Under the pieces are notes generated by a model. That model was not told where the DNA came from and made no database searches. It was given only the letters and a program-made list of their open reading frames with translations. A stretch of 64,000 nucleotides of DNA from Nymphaea colorata. Taxonomy: Eukaryota > Streptophyta > Magnoliopsida > Nymphaeales > Nymphaeaceae. The position numbers were made by a program, and so were the translations under genes. Shown one piece after another: positions 25,967 through 36,280 of the stretch. Positions within the stretch are counted from its first letter, which is position 1. Every line of letters starts with the position of its first letter. The DNA lies in NCBI RefSeq assembly GCF_008831285.2, contig NC_045139.1, positions 21,372,412-21,436,411 on the forward strand, in the 5' to 3' direction.

Positions 25967-26690
25967 GTGTTTGGTTGCCTCGAATCCTAGATCCAAGGGT
26001 ATTCAAATCTGTGGAGCCAAGCTCTTTGGGTCTCAGATCCTCAACACAAAAACGAGGCTTGTTGATGGCCTCAAAGTGGAACTTTATGCCTCTCTCCCTC
26101 TCTCTCCCTCTCTCTCCTCTCCACTCCATGCCCGGGCTAGCCACCAGTAGGCGGCAGCAACTGCCAGCCGGAGCTAACATCATCAGAATTGGTAAGTCAC
26201 TCTCTCTCTCTCTCTCTCCCTCCCTCGTTCCCTCGGCCATGGTGGGACAAAGGTTTTCTTTGTCTTTCAGACACTCGACCATGGTGGGACAAAGGTTTTC
26301 ATCCTCTTCAAACCCAGTGAGGGTCTATCTCACTTTCTCTCTGTGAACTGGCTGTCCGGGCTCGTCAGAAGAAGGGTTGGAAGCCCTCATTTTTTTTGTC
26401 AAGAACGAAAGAGCTATGCTCTTTTTATTTGAAATGAAAAATAAGGACTTGAAAGCCCTCATCCGGTTACAGAAATGAGGGCTTCTAAGCCACCATTTTC
26501 TTGTCACAAAAAGGGATTTGAAGCCCTCACTTCCCGCACCAGACATGAAAGCTTCAAAGCCCTCACATTGTCTGGTATCTTTCTCTCTCGAGCACCATTC
26601 ACTCTCATCTTTGATTGAGGGCTTCCTCGGAGTACACTTGCAGACTCATCCATTCTCATCCTCTCTCTAAGGTTTGTCCGGCCATGATGT
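25967..26690. repeat. CT-rich insertion within the diverged LTR; origin unknown
   Basis: This 0.7-kb block has no counterpart in the LTR at 53828-56827. It starts GTCGTGTTTGGTTGCC, contains two CT microsatellites (about 26090-26125 and 26200-26225), two copies of CCATGGTGGGACAAAGGTTT (26238 and 26279), and repeated AAGCCCTCA motifs at 26380-26565. The open frames here (both strands) follow the CT tracts and show no domain. I could not find a matching right-hand inverted repeat. Confidence 0.4.
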
Positions 26691-27114
26691 GAAAATCTTT
26701 ATTAAAAGGAAAATTAGAGTTGGTCTTTGAAAATGTTTTCTAAATATACAATTCATTTGGTTGGCTAGTGTTTCCTTGTCAGTGTTAATTAGGTTAAAGA
26801 TTTTTCTCTAATTTGATTACGACTTAGTTAGACCTCTATCTTGTTTTGCTTAACCTAAGCTTGTTAAGGGGTGCTTATGAGTATTTGATCCCATAAGTGT
26901 TGTTGTATGCATATTGCATTCTTCTTAGGTGACTTTCCAAGGAAAAAAATTCTTAAAATGGATTTGAGTTGTAGGTCACCAAGCATAGCTCCAATGTTGG
27001 ACACATTACTTTGTTTTTGGCCTTGAAAAAATTGGTAGAGTTGACGCCAAGCCAGGAAAATAGGGATTTAGAACCAAGACTTTGAGAGTAATATAGAGAT
27101 AAATATGTTTAAAG

Positions 27115-27582
27115 GGGAGGGGGAGAGAGAGAGAGATTTAAAAGAAAAAAAATTTAAAAGAGAATGAGATTAATAAAAGAGCCAGAGATCTTAAGAGAAA
27201 GAAATTAAAGAGAGACAAATTAATAAACGACAGAGAGAGAGAGAGATAAATAAAAGAGGGAGGGAGAGATTTACAAGAGACCAAAAGAGAGAGAAAAATA
27301 GATTTAAAATATATATATACATACATATATATATAAAAAGCAAGATTTTAAGAGCGAGAAATCAAAGAGAGAGATAGAGAAGTTAATAAAAAGGAAAAGA
27401 TAGTAAGAGAGAAATTAAAAAGAGAGAGAGAAAGAAGGGCTATAAACAACAGAGAGAGAGAGATTTAAAAGGGATGTATATATATATACACACGATCAAG
27501 GGCATTTTAATAACAACACATTTTTTATTAAGTCAGAGAGAAACTTTAGCTCATCAAAGAGCATAGGTTAAGTCTCCACTAA

Positions 27583-27634
<52 letters not shown>

Positions 27635-27635
27635 G
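27115..27635. repeat. GA-rich low-complexity tract followed by a TA microsatellite
   Basis: 27115-27475 is dominated by (GA)n/(AG)n with AATTTAAAAG interruptions; 27583-27631 is (TA)n. A direct repeat, GAGAAACTTTAGCTCATCAAAGAGC, flanks the TA tract (27537 and 27670), so the TA expansion lies within an older duplication. Confidence 0.85.
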
Positions 27636-28189
27636 AAAAAACATTTTAATAATGACACATTTTTTGTGAGCGAAAGAGAAACTTTAGCTCATCAAAGAGC
27701 CTAGTTTAAGTATCTAAAGCCTCCTTAGAGTCCATTTGACAAATAAAACATGTAGTATATAACTGTTCCATGTTCCATGAATATGATCCATGAATATGAT
27801 CTAAAGGGTTGGGTTAGATTCATAAAAACCTAAAAGAAGTGCTTTATAAATCTGCTTCAACTTTTTGAATAGATTCAAGAAATAATTATTCACGAAATAA
27901 TTATAAACTATTTTATTTACCAAATCTCCCCTTGGGGGGCATATTTACTGTTGTAACTGTTTTAATTTCATATATATTAACGGAACAAAAACTCTGTAAA
28001 TTTTCTGTCCATGAGAAATGATCGGATGACCCTAGTACAGTTCTTTCATTGAAAAAAAAAATTACTCATTTCTCTCTCGCTGACTCCCTCCCTCTTGGGT
28101 GAGCGAGAGGATCATCCCATCACCCAAAGCGAGGTCCCCCCGCCCCCCCCTCAATTTCCATGTCTATGGGGTGTTGAGCTGCGTCGGTG

Positions 28190-28335
28190 TCAGTGATAAA
28201 ATGGTGCACCCTTCAACTTGAATGCCGCGCCTTACCACCTTAAGACACAAGAGCATAACGCCCACACGAATTAAACTAGAGACCTGCCTTATGTAGGCCC
28301 ATAGCCCGACCAGCTACACTATGCCTCTTGAGGCG
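28190..28335 (-). repeat. Possible SINE-like (tRNA-derived) fragment
   Basis: On the minus strand GTGTAGCTGGTCGGGC (about 28315) resembles a Pol III box A (TRGYNNANNNG), and some 35 bases on AGTTTAATTCG resembles a weak box B. The layout fits the tRNA-like head of a plant SINE. No poly(A) or target duplication was found, so this is tentative. Confidence 0.3.
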
Positions 28336-28814
28336 GACTCCCTCCCTTTCGCTACTATGCCCACCAGTGCCCATTACCAGTGTCATTCCTCAATGCTGGT
28401 AGACCTCCGTCAGGATAATAGAGTGTTGGTGGCTGGCCTTGGTGGGCACAATGGTGGGAAGGAGGGAGGGAGCCAGGGAGAGAGAAACTAAAATTTCTCC
28501 ACCCAACTTCACCCCGCTGCCCAATACCTCGCCGACCAGCCTACTGGGACTTTGCCACCAACTGCCCACTCCATCCATTTGCGACCCTCTCTCCCACACC
28601 AGCCCCTTTACCAGATGCCAGCATGCAGGTGGTTGATTGAATGGTAGCGGACGTTCCGACGGTCATGAAGAAACCCGGCCTGAAGTCCCGCGAAGGTGAA
28701 GGAGGGTTTGGGGCCTTTGGGCCTTTACGGGAGAAGAACAAGGAGAGGGTGCCAGGGAGAGGGAGTGAGGGAAGAATAGGGGGAGAGAGGGGAAACAGGA
28801 GCCCGGGTTCCAAC

Positions 28815-29026
28815 ATTGTGTTTCTTTCTTTCCTTAAATAATTAATTCGTGAGAGCCATTGGATCAGTTCCAAATAAATATTTCAAAACACTTATGCAAC
28901 CAGTATATATATACATACATATATATGTATATATATACTGGTTGCATAAGTGTTTTGAAATATTTATTTGGAACTGATCCAATGGCTCTCACGAATTAAT
29001 TATTTAAGGAAAGAAAGAAACACAAT
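28815..29026. repeat. Near-perfect 212-bp palindrome
   Basis: Arms 28815-28920 and 28921-29026 are inverse copies with no spacer, differing only at a few bases next to the centre (TACATACAT | ATATATGTA). Outer ends read ATTGTGTTTCTTTCTTTCC and GGAAAGAAAGAAACACAAT. It may be a fold-back MITE or the product of a local template switch. I saw no clear target duplication. Confidence 0.95.
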
Positions 29027-29956
29027 AAAAATATCTCAGTTAATCTTAGGGGTTATAAGAATATTCCCCTCCCCTCATTAGGTTTGGGACGAAGCCTAGA
29101 ATAGAAGAATCTTGTACTATAGGGTAAGTTCACGATGGAAGCACCTCCTGTGTTCTTCTTGTGCTTCAATATCATTGGAGAGACACTTCTCAATTTTGAG
29201 ACTACTAATAGAATGGTAAATAGGTGGCTTATCAAAGGATTGATGATTAGAGAGTGGTTAAAGATGTGTTTTAAAACTAATCATGCAGATGTCATAGAAA
29301 TGTATATTAACATGCATACATTCATAGGGCTTTTTCGAGTCTAACAACTCCCAACCTCAAAAATCAATATAAAAGAAAATAAATTCCAATCACATACTCT
29401 TAGCATCATTAGTCATTCATTCATGGATAAAAAAAATAGCCATCCATATATGCACACATCCACTTCATAGAGACATAAATGAAACAAAAATTCTAGGAGA
29501 GAGAGATAGAAACAAACACGTATCTTGCCTGTAATGATTGGTGAAAAAAGAGAGGGTTTAGCTTCACCTAATTGTTGATGTTGTCGATGCATTCAACGGG
29601 CTCCAAAGGGGCGATTTTAAGAGCCCCTTTGCACGGCTAAGGGAGGAGAGAGGAAACTGCATACCTTAAAGAAGCTTGAAGGTGCGGGCTATTCCTTCAC
29701 TTTCTCAAGCAAAAAGATCTCGAAAGGGGTTTTCAATGAGCGAAAGTAGATCTCCAAGAGTCTTCCACATGCTCCTTCAAGCCCCCTTGGTGACAGAAGT
29801 TGAAAAGGCAGAACTCCAAGGTTGAAGATGGAAAAGTGATGAAGAAAAAGAGCAGGGTAGAGGAAAGGAGAGTGGTTTGGAAGGCTCCAAAATCCTAGTT
29901 TGAAGGTTAATTGGGATTCACAAGAGTTAGCAACACTCGATGGTGAAAATCCAAGG

Positions 29957-29966
29957 TTATTTATAG
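29957..29966 (-). promoter_or_regulatory. Probable LTR TATA box
   Basis: Minus strand CTATAAATAA in the diverged LTR, at the place corresponding to the TATA box of the 53828-56827 LTR (56107-56115). Conservation of the box between otherwise diverged copies supports a promoter role. Confidence 0.5.
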
Positions 29967-30087
29967 AGCAAAATGAAGACCAAATTAAAATTTCAAAGTT
30001 TTATTGCGAATTTCTCTACTTTTTTGAATGTTTTTTATTTTTTTTATTTTAAATAGAATCTGACTCGTGGTGGTTAAGACAAGATCA

Positions 30088-30480
30088 ATTGCAATTGTAT
30101 GCTATTAGTGCTGACCATACAAAAAATTGTATACCATATGTCATTAGTGCTGACCCTGACAAAAGAGTGAATCTCATTTTGTTTGAAATTCATGCCATTC
30201 AAAGTTGCGAGTGCTTTGTGCAATTAACAAGAGGGCTTTGTTGTGCTTTATGCAATTAACGAGAGGGCTTTGTTATGACGTGGCGTGACTTTCAGCAATT
30301 TGAAGTTGTGAGTGAGTACATGACTTTGCTTTGCATTTCATCAAAGTTGCTCATAAATCCAAAGCCAAGCGAATGTGCTTATGAAAAGTAATGAGCTTTC
30401 AGTCAGGGTCAACACTAATGACATACAATTGACACTAATGATATACAATTTGGTTGATGGATAATAGCATCTAATTGTAA
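30088..30480. mobile_element. Fold-back MITE-like element with about 75-bp imperfect inverted repeats
   Basis: The left arm 30088-30160 (ATTGCAATTGTATGCTATTAG ... GTGCTGACCCTGAC) is the inverse of the right arm 30402-30480 (GTCAGGGTCAACACTAATG ... CTAATTGTAAT), with some mismatches. The 240-base centre has a repeated CAATTAAC-AGAGGGCTTTG motif. No coding capacity. Superfamily unclear because target duplications are not evident. Confidence 0.65.
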
Positions 30481-30499
30481 TTTGTGGAATGAAAAATAG

Positions 30500-32740
30500 C
30501 CCTTAGCCCCTCCAAAACACATTACGGAATGTCAGCAGAGTTAAATGCCTCCCAACAAACAAACAGTCGGCCTCTTTTTTGGTGAAAGAAACCGGCCTAC
30601 TGGCTGGGCAGTCCGGGTCCCACAGGGATCATAGCTTGCAAATGAGAAAAGATTTTGAATGTTTCTGCTTTTTTAAGAGTAAAATGGTATTTTTGTAAAA
30701 ATAAAATCTGACTCCTGTTTTCGACCAATTTTGATATACATTCCCATTCTATCGGCTGACTCCTGTTTTCGACGATTTTGGGCTTAGACAACAATGCTTT
30801 TCTGATGGTGTTCTTAAGCATGAGATGGGACGTAAATACGATGCTACTTTAAAGAAAACGTGTAATCAAGATAGCGCTAACATACACGGTGAAGAAATCA
30901 CCGTCATATGAAAATCTTATATAATCAATTGCAGTTTTTTTTTTAATTATGTAAATTAGCAATAAATTACCAATTATATATAATTTTGCATTATTTTTGT
31001 TCGATGACTCTCCCTCACTCTTTTGCTGTATATATATATATATATATATAGACCAATGCCCTTCAAGAGCGGCATTTGGTTCAACGACAGAAGTTCCAAG
31101 GAAGCAAATGCCTTTGAAGGTCGGTATTTCGTTCGCTTCCCAAAGGAAGGGAGAGCACTAGGGAAGCTCCCTGCAATTTATAACCATAACTTAGTATATA
31201 CAAGATGAAAACTAAAGAAAACTACGGCCAGGAAATGAACATGCAAGCACTGTTCTGTACAATGGATACATAGAAAGCTAAACCATAGCATTCCTTATTC
31301 ACAAGAAAAACACAGATCATTTGACTCAACCAAAGAACTTCATGAATCCCTCTTACTGAAGGCAAAACTCAGATTGAGTTTCAGCCATTTTCATATTTGT
31401 TAATCCATTTTATTTGTATTGCAACAGTAACCAGACTGCTTATTGTGGAACAAGCCATTCCGTGATCGAAGTGGGTTATGTACGTCATATTGGTGAAATT
31501 TTTGTGTTTTAGTATGGTTAATTACAAAAACACCCCTGGTCAATAATAAAAGGAAAACTTTTTGTAAGGATAAAAAAGAAACCAAAAAAATTAAAAAGAC
31601 TGAAAAAGACATTTCTTTTTAAATAACTTCCAAAATATCCCACCCTACCCTTTGTTTTTTTTGTTTGGTGTATGCATTGTGCGCACTGAGTAGCCAACGC
31701 AACTCATTCTTTTCCATGATGGGAATTCCTTCAGCTCTGGAATTGATACAAGCCCAAGAGGCTGGCCAAGGTGTGCGACCCTCCAAATGCCTTTGAATCT
31801 TCTGATCCACCCTTCATTGTTCAAAACAACTGTAACACCTACAGGTTCATATGGCAGCTGATTGAGGCTCCATTCTAACAAACTGCATTAAGTAGAGTCT
31901 TTTCCCTGATTTCATTTCAGCTGAACCCAATTCTTTTTGCTCTTCTGTTCCTCCAGAGAAGGGCATATACAAATTGTCTAGCTGTTTTGGAGGTTACAAC
32001 ATAGATAGTGTTTTCTACTTCCTCCGCTTTGTCGTCTACCATTTTGCATAATACCTATGGAGAGCCACATTTAAATAGGTTTGAAATTTCAACCATATTA
32101 TTTTCTGTGTCCTTCCGTTGAGCAGCCGAGCAGGTGTCTTTACAACTTTCCCATAGCACTGCCAATATCTCTCTGACCTTTCCTCTGGGCCACTTACCAC
32201 GAGCAATGTCATTTCTGGTCCACTAGTTTTCCAGCAAAAGATATGAAACACCATTTTCCAACATTTGGAGAGCCACACCTGGTTGAAAGAATAATTGTTA
32301 CTTATTTTCAGCGGACTCTATTTTACTTTGATGTAGAGATTACAACTACTCGTCAGACTTCTGCTCAATTTCTTCAAGTAATCTTGGTTGGGAGCTTGTA
32401 GTTACAAGCTAAATAAACAAAACAAACTAGCAGCTCCTTGCAGATTTTGGTCTTCCATATCATCTTCCTCCAACTTTCCTTCTCCCCACTAGTATTTATT
32501 GCTGCAAAAATCTCTCCTGCCTTGACATGCATAACCTCTCAACTGCCCCATACTAACCGATGAGGACTGCTTCAAGAAGCTAGGCTGTGAACTGCTACAT
32601 TTGCCATTAGACAGAAATTAATGCCTTCCATGTAACAGATCAAGTTCTGGATGCTGCTCTCTGTACATAATGATCATACACCGAATGTGGACCCTATTAC
32701 CAACATGCATATTTGTTTTAATGGTCAAACATTACATATG
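30500..32740. other. No gene recognised
   Basis: Contains a (TA)n tract at 31028-31050 and short open frames on the minus strand (31619-31881, 32036-32278) with no domain I can name. CTGACTCCTGTTTTCGAC occurs twice (about 30708 and 30758). Nothing supports a gene. Confidence 0.5.
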
Positions 32741-32749
32741 CACAACAAA

Positions 32750-33240
32750 TATTTTTAATCATATCGTTATCTCATACCTCTATCATTAGCTCATATTTCT
32801 GTCATGACTCCATATCCCTATCATTATCTCATACACATTATCTTATACTTCCTATCATTATCATACCGCTGTTATTATCTCATACCCATGTTGGTATCTC
32901 ATACCTATTATCTAACACCCCTTATCATTATCATCAAGCCATAACATTTCACACCCATGTCATTATCATACTCGTGTTGTTAACTCATAAGTATTATTTC
33001 ATATCACAGTTATTATTTCATACCTATAACATCTATCATTATCTCATACCCATAGCATCCGAGATAATGGTAGAGAATGGTACATGATCATGATGCAGGG
33101 TATAAGATCATGACAGAAGTATAAGATAATGATAATGATATGAGATAATGGGTATGAGATACTGATGGAGGTATGCGATAATATATAAGAGATAACAATA
33201 GAGGTATGAGCTAATGACAAATGTATGAGATAACACAATG
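32750..33240. repeat. Inverted pair of degenerate minisatellites (TATCATTATCTCATAC)
   Basis: 32750-33055 is a run of variable 15-25-base units built around TATCATTATCTCATACC. 33058-33240 is made of the reverse complement (GGTATGAGATAATGATA). Together they form a large imperfect fold-back with its turn at about 33056. Open frames here are translations of the repeat. Confidence 0.88.
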
Positions 33241-33771
33241 AGCAGGACAAAAAAAAGAGGAAGAGCCGCTTAAAGAGATATATTGGGCATAGTGATATGC
33301 ATATACAAACTGACAATTTCACTTTCATCAAATTCTAAAATCTCTTTTTGCAATTTCATTTTTTTGTTCCTACAATTCTTTTTGTATTAATCATGAGCAT
33401 TTTTTGTTATGACTAAAATGACCTGTGAAAGATTCATACAAGACACGGCGTGTATAACCCGCTTCCTTTGCTTCGATTCGGAGAGGTTTTTGTCTCTCAT
33501 ATCAAGCCATAGTCTTCTCCCGTTAGTGAACTGATCAGACAGCAATCCCACCATTTACCAAGTTTATCAACCTTCCATCCCCACCTCCATTTTACCTTTT
33601 CTTGCTTATTTCCACTTCAACAACGGTTTCCGTATCACACTCCCTTTTTTGGAGCTGATAATGTGTTCCACGATTTCATATGCAATGTTCCACTGCCATT
33701 ATCCTCCTCAGTGCACAGGAATTAGGGCTGCACACGAGCCGAGTCGAGCTCGAGCATGATTCTAATATTGG

Positions 33772-34627
33772 CTTAAAATCTTTTATCTTTTTCTTATCTT
33801 TTCTTTTTTCCATTCTTTCAAATATCTCTTTCTCAAGATCTAAGGTTTTAATTCCAATTTATCAGCTTCACTAAGACCAGAACACAAGTAATGATGCAAT
33901 ATTAGAATCATGCTTGATGCTCTACAATCTCATTTTACTTTCAATTTCTTTTTTCATCTTCATGAGAATATTTAGGACAAGTATGTAATTAAATCTAGAG
34001 GTATGTGATGATAGGGATATCCTTAGATGAACGATATGGTATGAATGAATAATTTGCTTTCAATCATATAGAACGAACACATTCATGTATTCACATTGAC
34101 TTGTGGAATTCACGAATGATCACAAATACCTTCGTAAAAGAACTTAAGTAAGATGAGATTGACCTCTAGCTAGGTAGTAACCAAATTAGAGCAAAACCTT
34201 AAAATCTACTCAAGTTCTTAACAGAAGACTAAATCAATTTCAAAAAGAGATCTTCAAAATACCCATATTATCTTCCAAATGTTCCAAATGATATTTGTAA
34301 ATGTTTCTTTATTCAAAATTTTTTCAAATGAAAATGGCTTGTATTTTCAAATGATCCTTTTAAATTTTCCCATTCAAAAGTTTAAAACATTAAATCTTCA
34401 ACATTATTTCCAAGCACCACACTAAATTTAGAATGGAGAAGAGGTTTAAGTAAAAATGTAATGCATTAAGAATAAGCATAGCCCTTAGACTGGTTACTAC
34501 TGATAAAGGCGCAGGGAATTACTAATCTTTCTATTGAAAGGTGAGTCCCTTTTCTCTCTCATTCCAAAAGTAAAACATGATATTTCTAAAGTACTCAAAA
34601 ACCGAAATAAATTTTGCGATGGAAACA
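33772..34627 (+). mobile_element. Fragment of a diverged Ogre-type LTR, plus orientation
   Basis: AAGTAATGATGCAATATTAGAATCATGC (33890 region) matches 40800-40830. The block GAACTTAAGTAAGATG ... CTCTAGCTAGGTAGTAACC (34140-34185) matches 41048-41090. AGGTGAGTCCCTTTTCTCTC (34540) matches 41390. The end ATTTTGCGATGGAAACA (34611-34627) matches the LTR CA-end at 41474. The expected primer site after GAT is not conserved. The left part is missing; it starts next to an inverted 20-base copy of its own sequence at 33752-33771. Confidence 0.7.
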
Positions 34628-35516
34628 GATAGTTAACAAATTTTAGGAATTTCTGCCTTGTAGATTAATTTAAGGAAGATTTGACATTTCCAAAGGGAGA
34701 TTTTTTCTAAAATAACCACTACTTGACTCACATGTCAATCTAGAAAGGAAGATTTTTTTTTGTTTCATATTTGCATATGATCGAGTTAAGTGTTATAATT
34801 AGTGCATATTTATGTAAGTTTTAATGTACAATTAGCATGGAAGGGGGAGGTAGAGAGAATTCTCTCTAGATCACATCAGCCAATGAAGATGTACTCAATT
34901 GATTTTTCCCCAACTTTTAGGATAGTTAGTTAGGTAAGTCCAGATTTGACACATGATAATATTTGGAAAGTCAAATCAGTTTTAAAGAAAAAAAAGGGAA
35001 CTCCTTGGAAATAGATAACTCTGCTAATTAGGATGGATGCCAATTTAGTCATTTCCTGAATGACATCAACAGCAGGAAAGGTTTTGAATTTTGATTTTTG
35101 GATTTGCTGACCTTGTTCATTAGCCAATTAATAAAGAAATCTTTATATTTCAGTATTGTAATTTTTTTGTCCTAAGTCGATTAAGAGAGGACATCCATGA
35201 GGGTTGGGTCCCACCATGGTTGATGTGGCCATCATGCTGAATGCCCTGGGACCCACGCAATATGGGTTGGGAATCCTTTTTTTACATCGATATGATGATT
35301 GAACTCATAGAATGGCTCAAGAGGCGAGAACATTGCAAGTCAGTGATATAAATGAGCTTCAACCGACCGAACGGCTGATAACTAGTGGCAATATTTAAGG
35401 AAAAAGTCTCCAGCTTCCACCCTCGTACTCCAGCGTGATCGTCTCCTACATTATCCTCTTATTCTTATTCTTCCTCTTTGTTTCCATCACAGCCATTGGA
35501 AGGTAAAAGTCAACAG
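34628..35516. other. No gene recognised
   Basis: AT-rich sequence without recognisable domain, repeat boundary or RNA gene. Confidence 0.5.
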
Positions 35517-35992
35517 CAATGTATTAATATTTTGAATGTGGAAAAAGAAGAAAATTTAATACCAAAAGTGAGTCATTTGTGGCATGAGCAGCAAGGAGAG
35601 TTGTCTATGAAAGTTTAAAAATCGGGGACAGTTAGAAGGAATGAGAAGCTAGAAAATTTGAGTATGGGCAGTATAAAAAACCTAGCCAAATCAGAGAAAG
35701 TTATGGGAAAGGATTTTCGTACTCCCATACTCAACCTATCAACTCATTCATAAACAATGCATTAAGATTTTGAATGTGGAAAAAGAAGACAGTTCAATAC
35801 CAAAAGTGAGTCATTGGTGGCATGAGCAGCAAGGAGAGCTATCTATGAGTGTGTAAAAATTGATGACAGTTAGAAGGAATGAGAAGCTAGAAAATTTGAG
35901 TATGGGCAGTATAAAAAACCTAGCCAAATCAAAGAAAGTTATGGGAAAGGATTTTCATACTCCCATACTCAACTTTTCTAACAACTCATTCC
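35517..35992. repeat. Tandem duplication, 2 x 238 bp
   Basis: Two copies with period 238 bases, both containing AATGAGAAGCTAGAAAATTT and AAACCTAGCCAAATCA. A shorter, more diverged third piece follows at about 36060-36150. It lies just upstream of the chromovirus gag and could be part of its leader or LTR, but that is inference. Confidence 0.85.
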
Positions 35993-36280
35993 TCCTGTCA
36001 TCATCGCCACCACCTTTTGTTTTCTTCCCCAAACCAGAAGGATGTACAAAATATGGTCAATGGGAGTAGTGGTGGAATGACAAACAAGAAAATTTAAGTA
36101 TGAACAGGCACAAAAGCAATGATTTTGATCCCAACTTTTGAACCTCTCACTATTCTTCTCTTTTAACTTATTCCACCACTACTGTATTCTTTCTTCTTCT
36201 GGTGCATAAGAAGGGCGGTTGATATATCCCCTAGTTCTTCACAGCCAAAGGGCAAGGGCCCAGTCGAGCCTACAAATCAC

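Larger units (their letters stand above)
25661..29990 (-). mobile_element. Diverged Ogre-type LTR, interrupted by insertions
   Basis: Several blocks match, in order and orientation, the LTR at 53828-56827. TGTTTGCGACCCAAAATT at 25661 matches the LTR CA-end. GAAAGTGAGAAAGAAGGG and CCCG (about 25710-25740) match the next block. 26790-26890 (CTCTAATTTGATTACGACTTAG) matches 54215 on. 26965-27050 (GTAGGTCACCAAGCATAGCTC) matches 54465-54540. 29365-29420 (CTCCCAACCTCAAAAATCAA) matches 55288 on. A TATTTATAG promoter box (29958) matches 56107. The copy is stretched from 3 kb to over 4 kb by extra DNA at about 25965-26690 and 27120-29050. Bases left of 25661 do not resemble the family's primer-binding site, so this may be a solo or 3' LTR. 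Its TG end was not found. Confidence 0.68.

Noticed and set aside
26325-26546. Candidate small gene in the CT-rich block
   Set aside because: The frame is made of repeated AAGCCCTCA motifs with no domain; composition, not coding, explains it.
31619-32278. Minus-strand frames with Trp-rich, LINE-like flavour
   Set aside because: No catalytic or zinc motif could be recognised, so no family was assigned.
32750-33240. CRISPR-like array
   Set aside because: Repeats are degenerate, of varying spacing, and without unique spacers; the setting is a plant genome.
33044-33331. Minus-strand frame rich in Ser/Ile/Tyr with apparent membrane segments
   Set aside because: It is a translation of the TATCATTATCTCATAC minisatellite.
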